Assembly: GCA_036971715.1 (NCBI GenBank)
Contig: JAVHJL010000011.1
Location: 682,001 to 746,000, forward strand
DNA from: Arthrobotrys musiformis
Taxonomy: Eukaryota > Ascomycota > Orbiliomycetes > Orbiliales > Orbiliaceae
Length of the DNA stretch: 64,000 bases
Direction of reading: 5' to 3'
This document shows positions 36,708-47,937 of the stretch, in pieces. Position 1 is the first letter of the stretch; each line of letters begins with the position of its first letter. A model generated the notes under the pieces. That model made no database searches and was not told where the DNA came from. It saw only the letters and a program-made list of their open reading frames with translations. Both the position numbers and the translations under genes were made by a program.

Positions 36708-37639
36708 TTATAAATGTAACCTCAGTGGCAGACCGATTAAAAAGGCTTCCACGGATCTACGTAGTTCAGCTTCAGCCGGTTTTGGGAGCTTGTCGTCTCC
36801 AGTTAGAACACCAATATCTACAAGAGTGCCGCGTATTTCGTTAAAGATATAATTGAATACCTTCAAAAAGTCCGAAATCGCCTCAAGAAGGGGGTAGGGA
36901 CTACGTTTCCGGATTGATTCTGTGAGCGCTTCCTGAATGTTTTCTATTTTCGGGGCCAGGAACTCGTCGAATGCTTCCAGAAGTACGGTCTCTAGTGTTT
37001 TGTTCTCCCCGGTTTCCATGTTTTCCTTATCAAGTGTTCTCTGGAATGAATCGCGCACCTCCCTTACACTCTTTGAATCTAGAACTCTAGATAAATCTGC
37101 TCCCGTGGAAGATCCAAGCCAAATGTGTATAATTGAGGCCCCGATAGAGTTGAGCTTAGCTGATACTTGAGCTGATATTTGAGCTGATATTTGGGCCGGA
37201 ATGTCAATAGGCAGCCGCTTGACTATTTTATCCGTTTCTTCCGCGCCTCGTTTTAGGACTGCGATATTGCCCGGGCTCTGGCCTCGTGATTTCAACTTAA
37301 GTTTGCCATTGGTAAGTGCCTTGCCGGATTTCGGGCGTCAGCGCCCTCGAACAACTGCTTTCGGTCGCTATCTTCTTGCACCCAAAGGAGTTCGACTACA
37401 TCAAACGGACCTGTTTGGAAATCTCCAAGAGAAGGAGTGCCGGGGCCTTCTATCGTATCGCTGTTTACGGTAGGCTCCCCGTTGTCCTTTCGGCCGACTT
37501 CGAAGCCAGTATCCTTGAGCATCTGCTTTCCATCGTTGCGAGATATGACTGGGACCGGGTCCTGAAGAGGGACGGCGAAAGCAGAAGTCGCCAAGGCGAG
37601 GAGGATATGGAGGGAGAATATTGAAGAGTAGGCCACCAT
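36708..37639 (-). CDS. Small secreted protein 2, two exons inferred
   Basis: Two frames on the - strand appear to be one gene. The first (from 37639) begins MVAYSSIFSLHILLALATSA and continues FAVPLQDP, a signal peptide with the same PLQD-type junction as protein 1. It shifts frame near 37300 into the second (37295-36708). A phase-0 intron with donor GTGCAA (exon end 37382), a CTGAC branch site and acceptor CTTAAG (exon start 37295) joins them to about 281 residues. GTAGTC upstream or GGCAAG as acceptor are alternatives. The mature part carries a short near-repeat ISAQ-ISAQ-VSAK (about residue 120) and long amphipathic helices with many Glu, Leu and Lys. There are almost no Cys. No domain is known. 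An alternative is a frameshifted single exon. Confidence 0.55.
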
Positions 37640-38692
37640 TATGAAGCCTTGTTTGAGGGCAGAAGGTTGGATATTATATATTCCTGAATTATTCCGTGTA
37701 GCCTGCAGTGGGCAAGAGAAAGTATCTTTCTCTTTCGTGGATGTCGAGGCAACAAGGCTCGCGAGAGTGATGGTGATTCTGTGTTCAACAGCTGGGAAAT
37801 CACTGGTGACTTATACACTTCCAGTTTATACTTGCCCTTCTATGCCGCGGTCGATCCAAGTGTAAATGTTATTGATTATGGTATAGGGTGGTCTCGTTCC
37901 CAGCCTCACCCAGGGTGGTCCATATAGGGCCTGGCCAGCTGGTATCTGGTGCAATACCGAAAAATGGTCCAGTACTCGAGTACTCAGCTGTTGGCTAGTC
38001 AACTAGGTAATTGGTTGCATCGATTGATTGCTGCCGTGAAGTGCTTTGCGCACCTTGCTGAGGTGGAATGAAGGAGGTGGCAAAATTCATGAAAGGGAAA
38101 TAATATACTTTATATTCTATGTTTGTGATTGGAGAATACCTGTGTAACAGAGGGGGTATATTTTTTTCATTGGCGCGACTCCTTGCTTCAGCTGATCAGA
38201 CTTTGAATTCATCAATGTGATAGAACTACCGTGCCAACATATTAACACCAAATCTTTCGAATTCAAACCCGGAAATAACAAAAGCTACTTGCCCATGTAC
38301 TTACAGCCCCAAGGAACCAGCTCTATAGTGAGAGCTGAACTTATCGCCCTCATATCGAGGGGCTTTCTAGGTAATATATATGTTTATAACGTTATAATGA
38401 TTAGCTACAGTCCAGTGCAAAATTTTAAAACCGATGCCTGTTGTATTTAGTCAAAAATTTGTTTTTTTTTGTATATATACCTAGTAGTAGGGTTGAAAGC
38501 TAGAGTGGTAACATATATAGGGGATCATTATAGAGTAAAAAATCCTCTAGTATCAAACGGAGGACGAATACATATATCTACGGGGGTGAAAATGCATCTA
38601 AGTAGGTAATCAACCAAGTCATCCAACATTTGTATTCTGTAAAAGTGGTTTCGTGTTTGGGGTTTAAGTTTGAAGGTCTCGATGCGCCTAGT
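37640..38692. other. AT-rich intergenic spacer
   Basis: Next to the start of secreted protein 2 (TATTATATA at about 37672) and after the stop of protein 3. No gene is seen; short frames only. Confidence 0.5.
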
Positions 38693-39202
38693 CTAAAATT
38701 TGGATTTGCCGTCTGCGGGTGCATTGACGTCTCTTGGGGAACCCGAAGGTGCAAAGAGTCCCTTGCGCCAGATCTCAAAGGCCTCCGTCCACTCCTCAAT
38801 AGTCAAGGGAACAATCGGGTTTCGCCGTTTCAGCTTCGGCTGGCTTTCCGTGGGCGCCGGGCCGTCTTGTAAGGCATTGAGACTGAATTTCTTCATCATT
38901 TGCCCGAAATTGGTATTCGCAAGAGGTGGGACCGCCTTCGGCGGCTTGTTCGGGTCGAAGATCTGGGTCCAGCTCTCGAAACGAACAAATTTGGGTAAGA
39001 TTCCATCTCGAGCTAGGTCTCGTGGCCTAGAACCGAGGTTTTCGTTCGAGGTTGCCAAATCGTGTACTTTAATGTTGGATAACGCGTTGCCGCTGGCAGA
39101 GAAGGACTTGCTTTGAATTGGAGCATCTGGGTTTTTCAAAGGGTGGGAGAGAACGGCTGTGAGGAGAAGGAAAAGAGACAAAAAGAAGGAGTAGGGCGAC
39201 AT
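38693..39202 (-). CDS. Small secreted protein 3 of a tandem family
   Basis: A single frame of 169 residues. MSPYSFFLSLFLLLTAVLSH is a signal peptide nearly identical in plan to protein 1 (PYSFF at the same position), followed by PLKNP in place of PLQDQ. The mature part is basic and Ser/Asn-rich, contains no Cys, and has a Lys-Arg-Arg site (LKRRNPIVP) that a Kex2-type protease could cut. SLNAL...PKLKRR...EEWTEAFEIW near the C-terminus parallels GLNTL...PKLKAR...DEQMYEYLMEL of protein 1. The family is not recognised. Leader and C-terminal box are kept while the middle has diverged, which is common in rapidly evolving secreted proteins. Confidence 0.7.
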   Translation of the reverse strand: MSPYSFFLSLFLLLTAVLSHPLKNPDAPIQSKSFSASGNALSNIKVHDLATSNENLGSRPRDLARDGILPKFVRFESWTQIFDPNKPPKAVPPLANTNFGQMMKKFSLNALQDGPAPTESQPKLKRRNPIVPLTIEEWTEAFEIWRKGLFAPSGSPRDVNAPADGKSKF

Positions 39203-40947
39203 TGAGAGGCTTTAGATACCGTGATGTAGAACGATATCCGACTAGATGCTAGGTGTAGACCTTGTCGGTTCGATACTCAAAATCGCTCAATTCAATGTCC
39301 AAGGCAGATGGTATTATCATTCATAGACTCTACAGATACGTAGTTAACAGTGCATTTTATACTTTCCGAGGGGCCAGACCTCTATAGGCAGTTCGTCAAT
39401 GACGATGTCGACAGCTGAGAGGGTAGCTTTTCAATGCCCTAAATTACGTCATGTCGGATTGTATATTGGACCTCGAGGCCTGAGCCCAGCAATCAAAATC
39501 AATGCAGGCATAACGACTAATTTAATTAATTATTGAATGGTCGTCAGGTATTCATCTCATATGCCACACCCATATAGCGGTATAATGGCGAAAAACACCA
39601 AAGATACACCCGATCTTAGTTGCTGCCTACGACCATATCTACTGGAGCGGGTGGCCTATGGGGGGCGCCGTGAGTGTAGATTTGAAGATTTAACCAATCG
39701 TTTCTGACATGAAATTAAATAAGCCGATCCCCAAATCGGAGTCAATATCCCGCCCCCGTCCCGTAGATGCATTAGCCTACGTCAATTAATTTAAGCGAGC
39801 CTCGGCCGTCTATTCTCTCCGTACCAAGCCATTTAGACCCACAAATAGAGTAGTCAATTGATCAATGATCGCTATTGATAAGTCCAAATCGAGCCCCTTG
39901 CTTCGCAATATATTTGTCTCCAACAAAATACAACGTTCCAACAAAGTGAAGAAATTAGCCCCCACGGCGATATCGCGAGATATTTATGACAAAAAGTATC
40001 CATGGTTTTTCCCGTTGACCCGAGGAATCCAATTGGAACCAGTTTGAAAGATAGCTGGCTTTGCAATTAGGCAATGAACCGGAGCCGGAGCCGGAGCCTC
40101 GGACTTTTGTGTTTCGTAAAATAAATCTGGGGGTTTCAAATCATATGCATAACGAATTGAACAACGTAAAATGATTCAGCATGCTGGAGCCTCAATAGTA
40201 CATAAACCGTAATATCTCGATTTAAGACGTGTTACATTTGAACATAGATGTCTTATAGATAACACATGTCGCGCGTCGCCCCATCGATGCATCGGGAAGC
40301 CGAACCTAAAAGATTTAAGCTAATCAGCATCCATGTGTACACGCAGTACGCACAGCTGAGTCATGCACTCTAGCGATTGTTTTATGTTTTCTGAGTTGCA
40401 ATTTTGTGGTATTTTGGCAGTTGCTCGCGGGGGGGAACCGGAAAACAAAAAATTCGTGCTTTTTCTTTGTATACATGTACGTAGCGGTGTACAGTGCATA
40501 CGCTATACCGTAGACGTCAGCCGCAGAGAGTGATGCGCGGTGCGGTGGACGCTGCTCATTGGCTTTAACTCAGGCCATCCCTCGCTCTTGTCATGCGGGT
40601 TTGTAAATATGATATTTTTCAGATTTTCTGATATTGATATCAAGATGTATAGCACAATATCGCGACCGGCCACGATAGCATCGTCGTATTGTTTGCAAAA
40701 CGAATGGGAAAATGTTAGAATATGATATGGGTCTGATATTAATATCGAATTGCGCGGAAGTGCAGGCTTCAATTCAGCCCCCGGGCCCGGTTGAACTCGG
40801 ACGTCAGCTTCGATCTGGATATATATTATCCTCTGGATCCATCGACGAAACTCCCAATTGTTTCCTCCTTCCACAGATATCGTATCCAGGTCTAAGGACA
40901 TTTTGTATTTGCGAATTTAAACTCCAGACTGGGGGGAAGGGGAAGAA
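39203..40947. other. AT-rich spacer before the F-box gene
   Basis: The 39.2-39.4 kb part is the likely promoter of secreted protein 3. The last 400 bases should be the promoter and 5' UTR of the F-box gene. A short hexamer repeat (CCGGAG units) lies at 40079-40098. No gene is supported. Confidence 0.5.
40079..40098 (+). repeat. (CCGGAG)n hexamer repeat
   Basis: About three tandem GC-rich six-base units inside an AT-rich spacer. Confidence 0.8.
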
Positions 40948-42928
40948 ATGGAGTCTCTCCCAGTGGAGCTCCTCCGGCGCATCGCGTCGGACATGCCGTA
41001 CCCCACAATCTACTCCCTCGCTCTCACGTCGCACAAACTCCGCGCCGCGGTCCACGACTGGCAGGTTTATAAATCCGTAATTGACAACCAAGTCCACCTG
41101 CTCACAGCGGATCCTAAGAGCCCGGACGGTGTGGAGACGGTAACCCACTCTATTTTAAAGCAAGAGATAACTTTACCGCCATGGACTCGGAATCCGATTA
41201 CTGTGAAGACACCGCCTGAGACAGCGGCTAGATACGCATATGCAGACTATAAAGCTTACAATTTACCAACAAAAGTATCATTATGGGGTTCTAACATTCA
41301 TCCAGAGGCGCTGGAATCATACCCGCAGGATGAATTGGACACAGGGCCGCTTCGGGATTTTGCAAAATGGGGAGGCGTACTGGCCGCATACGGACGTAAG
41401 TGATGAGCGCCATAGACATACAGGCTTGGCTTGCGCGAAGTTGCATGGCTGATGTTTATGCCCGTATACACCGGTAGATCCTCTACTCCATCTTATTGGC
41501 CACACGAATATCCATTCCGACAGTGGCGGGAAAAATATATGGATTCCTGGCCCCGCAATCCCTACATCCCGTTACACGCTGGGCTTCTGTATCGCCGCCC
41601 ACCTCCTGTCCGACAATACGAATCTCCTCCCTCATATTGAGCCGGAAGAAGAGCCGGAAGAAGAGGACGAAGGAACCATTTTTGGACCAGGAACAGGCTA
41701 TTCCACCCCGCAAGAACAGGAAACTTACTTGGATACCACCGAAACATATCTCGATGCTAAATGGAGGGCAGTTCTCACCAACATCTCAGCGCTATACGAA
41801 GATTCGTACATATCCCCTCGGCCGTACCGGGATATGCAGTACGAAGGGCGCCAAGTTCCCCGTACCAGAGTTGCCATCAATGATTCTTATGGCAGTCCGG
41901 GAAAAGGGACATTGAAGCAGTCATATAGCGCGTTTACGCTGTTAGACCTGAGTGTCAAGACAGTGGGAGTGATGGGGTGGCACTACAAAAAACTGATTCT
42001 TGATGGGCGGATACCGAGGTTTCGAATATTACGGTGGGAATTTGGGGATAACCCGACTGAGGAACAAGCAGCGGAAGTAAAACGGAGGTATGACCCACGC
42101 CAACTGTGGGGGCCACCGGTAGCGTCAAAGATCCCATTTGAAAAGTATATGAAGCTAGAGCCGGAATTAGGAAAGAATGGTGCGGGTTTCGTGTGGAGTC
42201 ATTTAGAAGGAATGATGAATAAGGAGTTTTTGGAAGAAGGGAAGTGGATGGGGTACTATAGTTATCGCGATATGCGAGAGATTGATCCAGCTATGATTGA
42301 TATCGCCTTCGAAGTTGTGGACCCAAAAGAAATAGAGCCACAGCGGGGGCCATACGATACCAGCGATGATGATTCCGAGGATGAAGATGAAGATGAGGAA
42401 GATGAAGATGAGGAAGATGAGGATGGTGAGGATGATGAGGATGATGAGGACGAGGACGACGGAGAGGAGTACGAAGATGACGGAGAGGAGTACGAAGATG
42501 ACGGAGAGGAGTACGAAGATGACGGAGAGGAGTACGAAGATGACGGAGAGGAGTACGAAGACGAAGATCGTCAGCACGAGGTCTCAGAAAAGAGTAAAGC
42601 AGATGAACCAGCAGGCATAGAAGAAATAGGGTCAAATAAGGGAAAGGGGAGACGGGGGAAATCCCCAGACGTCCCAATCATTGCGGTTAAAGCAATAGCC
42701 AAAGATGGCATCGGAGACTTCGCAATCTGGGGTAAATTCTACCCACAAACAGGCAAAGTCCACCTCACAAAAATATACTTTAAGGATGGTGAATCAGGCA
42801 CCATGTGGAACTGGACGGCTTTTATGACCCCGTTCGGAATCGTGGGTAGATGGGGCACCAGTGGATTTGGTGGATACGTTTGGTTATGGAAGGAAGATTG
42901 GCACGGCCACCCTGCCGATGGAAATTGA
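40948..42928 (+). CDS. F-box protein with acidic repeat
   Basis: Exons 40948-41395 and 41478-42928 (82-nt intron, GTAAGT donor, GGTAG acceptor) give 632 residues. MESLPVELLRRIASDMPYPT and the following SLALTSHKLRAAV form a typical F-box at residues 1-40, the part that binds Skp1 in SCF ubiquitin ligases. The middle has no repeat domain that I recognise (no WD40 or LRR), but Trp/Tyr-rich patches such as GHTNIHSD, KFYPQ and IVGRWG suggest a folded substrate-binding region. An acidic tract at about 460-545 contains five copies of a DDGEEYE unit, coded by a 21-bp tandem repeat. The last 110 residues are folded-looking again. Antisense frames at 41483-42677 are shadows. The substrate is unknown. 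Confidence 0.85.
42460..42564 (+). repeat. 21-bp coding minisatellite, five units
   Basis: Five nearly perfect 21-bp units (CGGAGAGGAGTACGAAGATG plus A) in frame, each adding seven acidic residues (DGEEYED) to the F-box protein. Only the last unit differs by single bases. Such identity suggests recent expansion and likely length variation between strains. Confidence 0.92.
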
Positions 42929-43142
42929 TTGGCTAATAGATTGCACCAAGAACGCCAGCTGCAGGCATAAATCAGAACGTCATGATGGATATGTACATCT
43001 AGCAGGCTAGTCAGCATAAACTTAGAGATAGCACGTGTATCCGGTACAGAACCCGGACACCATCAAAAGTCCAAACTTACATATATCAGAGATAACTCCT
43101 TTTACTCCTTAGTCGGGACCTTCCACCCGTTAACTCCCCACC

Positions 43143-43730
43143 CTATAAGCCAGACGTCAGTTCGTGGACCGCATAGAAAAAATCTTCTAGACCAACCAAC
43201 AAAGACGACTTACACCATCGTCTAACCTTAGCCCCCACCCCCTCGCCGCTAAACTTCACCCCACGGTTCCAATACCTCCACCCCGCCAACGTCAAGTTCC
43301 ATAAACACCCTTGGACCAGTGGGAACAACACTTGATCCTTCACCGTAATCAACGCGACCAGCCAATATTTTCCTTCCTCCCGAGCATGTTTGATGCTCGC
43401 CAGGTACGACTGCTCGAACCTGAGATCGGGGAGTGGGGGTAAAGGATGGTGTCGGAGAGACCGGTGGGTTTCATGGCCGGAGGAGTAGAGTACCGAAGAG
43501 GATATCGAAGCTACCTCATCAGCTTCTTCGTCTTCTTCTTGGTCGAGTTCGTCGTGGAGTTCCCTTTCATCGTCTTCCTCGGCTTCGACGGCGGAGTATT
43601 CGCTATCGGTTAAAACCGTCTTGGAATCGGCAGCGGTGGATGGGGCAATTGCAGTTTCCGGCGTGGCGCCCTCTCGTATATGGCCATCAGTTAGAGCAGT
43701 TTCGACTGCTAGAAACGGTATATCAGACAT
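43143..43730 (-). CDS. DUF1770 family protein
   Basis: I chose the Met at 43730 (MSDIPFLAVETALTDG), giving 195 residues. The frame stays open upstream to 43877, but that extension is not family-like. The protein has an acidic Glu/Asp tract (about 55-75), then PLPPLPDLRFEQSYLASIK, followed by hydrophobic stretches with DQVLFPLVQGCLW and GWRYWNRGVKFSG. These match my memory of the fungal DUF1770 family, whose function is unknown; its C-terminal hydrophobic block suggests membrane association. It is convergent with the F-box gene (214-bp gap) and divergent from HIS6 (223-bp gap), so it probably shares a promoter with HIS6. Confidence 0.8.
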   Translation of the reverse strand: MSDIPFLAVETALTDGHIREGATPETAIAPSTAADSKTVLTDSEYSAVEAEEDDERELHDELDQEEDEEADEVASISSSVLYSSGHETHRSLRHHPLPPLPDLRFEQSYLASIKHAREEGKYWLVALITVKDQVLFPLVQGCLWNLTLAGWRYWNRGVKFSGEGVGAKVRRWCKSSLLVGLEDFFYAVHELTSGL

Positions 43731-43953
43731 TCCGAATGATATTATCGATACGGTAGGGATAAAGACGCGGTTATAGTGATTGGTGACCGTGGTCGTGGAA
43801 GTCCGAAGTGGTGTGTGGTTGAAGGGATGACGTTGGGAAAGCTTAAGCTGGGTTTCGGCTAATTCAAAACACCCCAAAGCTCTTCCTCTTCTCCCCCTTC
43901 CTCTTCTTCTTTGTGCACACTTTAAAACACCAACTTCTTAGCAACTTTTCACG

Positions 43954-44861
43954 ATGACAAAATTCCGGCCTTGTATCGATATCCACGCTGGCGTGGTAAA
44001 GCAGATTGTGGGAGGCACATTATCAGATAAAACCGATGCTGCGGCTGCTGAGTCGTTAGTAACAAATCACACATCGGCGCACCCACCGTCGTATTTTTCG
44101 AGTCTATACCGAGAAAATGGTCTTACTGGAGCACATGTCATAATGCTCGGGCCTAACTGCGAGAGCGCAGCTAGGGAGGCTTTGGATGCCTGGCCGGGAG
44201 GACTACAGGTCGGTGGAGGCATAAACATCAAGAATGCACAGCAATGGCTCGATTGGGGCGCGGAGAAGGTAGGGTGAGTTCGGTCCATTTTTTTTTTGAT
44301 ATAGCGATAACATAAAAAAACTGACACACAAATTGTATAGGTGATTGTCACATCGTATCTATTTCCGGATGCCAAATTCTCATTGGAAAGATTGCAAGAG
44401 CTGTCATCTGCTGTTGGCAAAGATAAGCTGGTGGTGGATGTGAGCTGTCGTCGAAGAGGCGATAGGTGGTTCGTGGCTACGAATAAGTGGCAGACAATCA
44501 CTGATACGGAGGTCACAAAAGGTATTTTTCTGGTTTTTACTCAGAGATACGGTTAAATGGTGTAATAATTACTAAACTATTACTAGATACATTGGACATG
44601 CTGTCAGAGTACTGTGCTGAGTTTTTAATTCACGCTGCAGATGTGGAAGGACTTTGCAGAGGCATTGATGAGGAACTCGTGAAGGCTTTGGGCGAATGGA
44701 GTACTATTCCAACAACATATGCCGGGGGCGGGAAGGATGTTACAGATCTGACGCTGGTGAAGGAGCTGAGTGCGGGGAAAGTCGATCTTACATTTGGCAG
44801 CGCATTGGATATATTTGGAGGCGATAAGGTCAAGTTCGAGGACTGCATCAAATGGAATTAG
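43954..44861 (+). CDS. HIS6: ProFAR isomerase, histidine biosynthesis
   Basis: Exons 43954-44268, 44341-44521 and 44587-44861 (introns of 72 and 65 nt) give 256 residues. It catalyses the fourth step of histidine synthesis, converting ProFAR to PRFAR by an Amadori rearrangement on a TIM barrel. Visible marks are [10 protein letters not shown] with the first catalytic Asp (D9), [27 protein letters not shown], and the phosphate-binding TYAGGGKD. Length and order match yeast His6. The first intron begins GTAGGG and the exon-2 Val follows directly, restoring KVIVTSY. The gene faces away from the DUF1770 gene. I find no TGACTCA (Gcn4/CpcA) site in the 223-bp gap. Confidence 0.95.
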
Positions 44862-46053
44862 TAAGGTGTAGGATATCCATCCGTCTGTCGCATAACAGCT
44901 GTTAATCGGAGACGGCTGAGAGAGGTGTGGTGTATAAAGCAAATTGCATGGGACGGGAAGAAGAGGAGGAGGTGCGGCAGCTGGATTGCAGATATTGAAT
45001 CCAAGAGAATGTAATGCAATCCAGCCGTGATATTCCGTGATGGTTAGAAAACAAGTCCGACCGGACCCATGGCCATGGGTACGCCGACAAAGAGCAGGGG
45101 GTGAGGGGTAAATTTTCAGCGGCTACCTGCCCGCTCCGGGGCAGGATAGCTGACATATATGCAAAGCAAACCCGGATACTTCCAGAGAGAAATCTAGAGT
45201 GTGTGTATAGAACATAAGGTATGGGGCATCCTCAATATATGCACGTCGGAGGCACGCTAGGCTCGAATTTGAAGCCCATATGCTCGCAGCGAAGCCGTAT
45301 CAAGGAAATGCATGTCGAAGTTATAAAACTCCAACGGCAAACCCCAGATCTAGGCTCCTCGAATAATGCACCTGCATGACTCTTTCCCTTCGTATCCATT
45401 CGAATATTCCTTCTCTCGCGCGACCGAACTACCGGAAAAAGCCCGGTCGCCCGAGCGCCTCCTCGAAGTATTCGTTTCGCCTCCAACATACCCAACCCGA
45501 TATCTAGACAGATAGACTTTCGATTCCCATGATACTTTACGTAAGACGGTGGTACGATGGCCTCGTTGAGGCTTCACACGCCCTCGATGGTCTAGCCCTC
45601 TCTTGGCTTAGCTTTCCCCACAGGTAGAGCTCCGGCACTGTGACTGGTTATCAGCGGCTTGCATGCATACTGGCTTGTCGTCGCACATCGATTGGGTAAT
45701 TGGGACCACTTAGCTACTTTTCCTCTATCTCTAGCTCTCTGTGCGTACGCGATTCGGACGAGCCCCGGAACGATAACTAAGATTAAGTAAAAGAATGTTG
45801 TCTAAACTGTTGGCAATTTTACTTTAAGCTAAGCTAAGCTGTTGAAGTTATAAAAAAGTGTCCGTCGTTTAAGGAATCGATATCGATAGCAGCTAGTGCC
45901 AGTAAGCTTTCGGCGGGCCTTCGTATAAGATAACTTAGCTTCCCCCGCAAAATCCAACAGACCTGTTGTCCTCAACCTCAAAAACTACCTCCTCCCGGGC
46001 ATCTTGGAAGAAACATCTCCACTCTTAAACCTCCCCAATTGATACCCTCAAAG
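44862..46053. other. Intergenic HIS6 to GABA-T
   Basis: Holds the HIS6 3' UTR and the GABA-T promoter. A TAAGC pentamer repeat lies at 45825-45840. Short frames on the - strand (for example 45232-45577) have no recognisable content. Confidence 0.5.
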
Positions 46054-47937
46054 ATGCTATCCACTCTCCGCGGCTCCTCCAGGGCCTTCTCTCGCAAGGT
46101 TACCATCCCAGTAGCCTCTAAAATCCAACAGGCTCGTCCAATCCACAACACGGTCCGCAAGCATGCCGCTGCTGCCGCTACAGCTAAAGTCGCTGTCGAT
46201 TCGACCTCCTCATACGAACCGTTCTTCGCAAATGAACCTGCAAAGCCAAGTGTTCAGACCGCGATTCCCGGTCCAAAGTCGCAGGCTGCAATCACTGAGC
46301 TAGACGAGGTCTTTGATACCCGTAGCTTGAACATGATCTGTGATTATGAGAATAGCGTTGGCAATTAGTATGTTGATATATCATGTCCTGCTGAATACCA
46401 TATAACTCGAACATTATATGCTGATCATGACTTTATAGCGTCTCTGATCACGATCACAATGTTCTCTTGGACGTTTATGCCCAAATTGCCTCCATCCCAA
46501 TCGGCTATAATAACCCCGCCCTCTCTGCCGTCGCGTCTTCCCCAGAAATGCTCACAGCCCTCATCAACCGTCCCGCCCTTGGAAACTTCCCACCGGCATC
46601 TTGGACAAATACCCTCAAATCCGGCATCCTCTCCGTTGCCCCTAAGGGTCTAAACCAAGTTTTCACCGGCATGTCCGGCTCCGATGCCAACGAATGTGCC
46701 TACAAAGCCGCATTCATGTACCACCGTCGCAAAGAACGTGGTGAAGGCGCTCCATTCACCGAAGAGGAGTTGAAGACCGCCATGAATAATCAGAAACCGG
46801 GTAGTCCCGAATTAGCCATCATGTCGTTCAAGAAGGGTTTCCACGGTCGTCTGTTCGGTTCATTGTCGACTACCCGCTCGAAGCCAATTCATAAAATCGA
46901 TATCCCAAGCTTTAACTGGCCGCAGGCTCGGTTCCCACAGTTGAAATACCCATTGGAAGAATTCGTGGCTGAGAATCAAGCTGAGGAGGCGGCTTGTATC
47001 GCTGAAGTCGAAGAGGTCCTTACAACATGGCATTGCCCGGTCTCTGCTGTTGTTATCGAGCCGATTCAGAGCGAGGGAGGAGACTTCCACGCCAGTCCAA
47101 AGTTTTTCCAGGATTTGAGGGCTGTTACCCAGAAACATAATGTTTTGTTGATTGTTGATGAAGTTCAGACCGGTTAGTCCATGTATTTCCAACCTTTCAA
47201 CGGGAGCGCAAAGCTGACTGGTATTCACTTGCAAAAGGTGTCGGCGCAACTGGCAAGTTCTGGGCCCATGACCACTGGAACCTCCAGAGCCCACCAGATA
47301 TCGTCACCTTCTCCAAGAAGGCTCAGACAGCAGGTTATTACTTCGGAAACCCCCAATTGAGGCCGAACATGGCATACCGACAATTCAACACGTACGCGTC
47401 CCAAACTACCCGTCTCACATCATAAAATAAACTAACAGAAAATCTATCACAGCTGGATGGGAGACCCGGCCCGCGTCCTCCTCTTCAACACCATCATCAA
47501 GGAAGTCGAAAGACTAAATCTCGTCCAGAACACCGCCGAAACCGGTGAATACCTCTACAACGGCCTGGCAGAGCTATCCAAGAGATACCCCGGTGAAATC
47601 CAGAACCTTAGAGGAAAGGGACAAGGGTAAGCGCAGAGATCTCCATAAATCTAAGACATAATACGTATGCCAGATATGCTAAAATATGTGATTAGTACAT
47701 TCATCGCCTGGGACTCCCCACAACGTGACGCATTCTTGAAGAAGATGAAGACCGTCGGCGTTAATATTGGTGGATCTGGAGAGAGTGCTGTCAGACTAAG
47801 ACCGATGTTGATATTCCAGAAGCACCACGGTAAGATAAAACCCCATCACCTCAAAACGCTTAGAAATCGGAGATACTAATAAGTGCTGTGTAGCCGATAT
47901 CCTATTGGAATCAATTGAGAAAGTTATCAAGGCGTAA
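46054..47937 (+). CDS. UGA1: 4-aminobutyrate aminotransferase, mitochondrial
   Basis: Six exons (46054-46367, 46439-47172, 47238-47391, 47453-47626, 47696-47829, 47894-47937) give 517 residues. All introns are 61-71 nt with consensus ends. It is a class-III PLP aminotransferase transferring the amino group of GABA to 2-oxoglutarate, the first step of GABA catabolism. Visible motifs are SGSDANECAYKAAFMYHRR, FHGRLFGSLSTTRSKPIHK, LLIVDEVQTGVGATGKFWAH and the PLP site DIVTFSKKAQTAG, with K377 the likely Schiff-base Lys and D345 the PLP-ring partner. The first 40 residues are Ser/Arg/Ala-rich without acidic residues, a mitochondrial presequence. In Aspergillus the orthologue is GatA. The ATG at 46054 is the first in the open frame. 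Confidence 0.95.

Noticed and set aside
41483..42677. Long antisense frames opposite the F-box gene, including hydrophobic Leu/Ile/Val repeats
   Set aside because: They are the reverse reading of the acidic GAT/GAG repeat and have no start context or domain.
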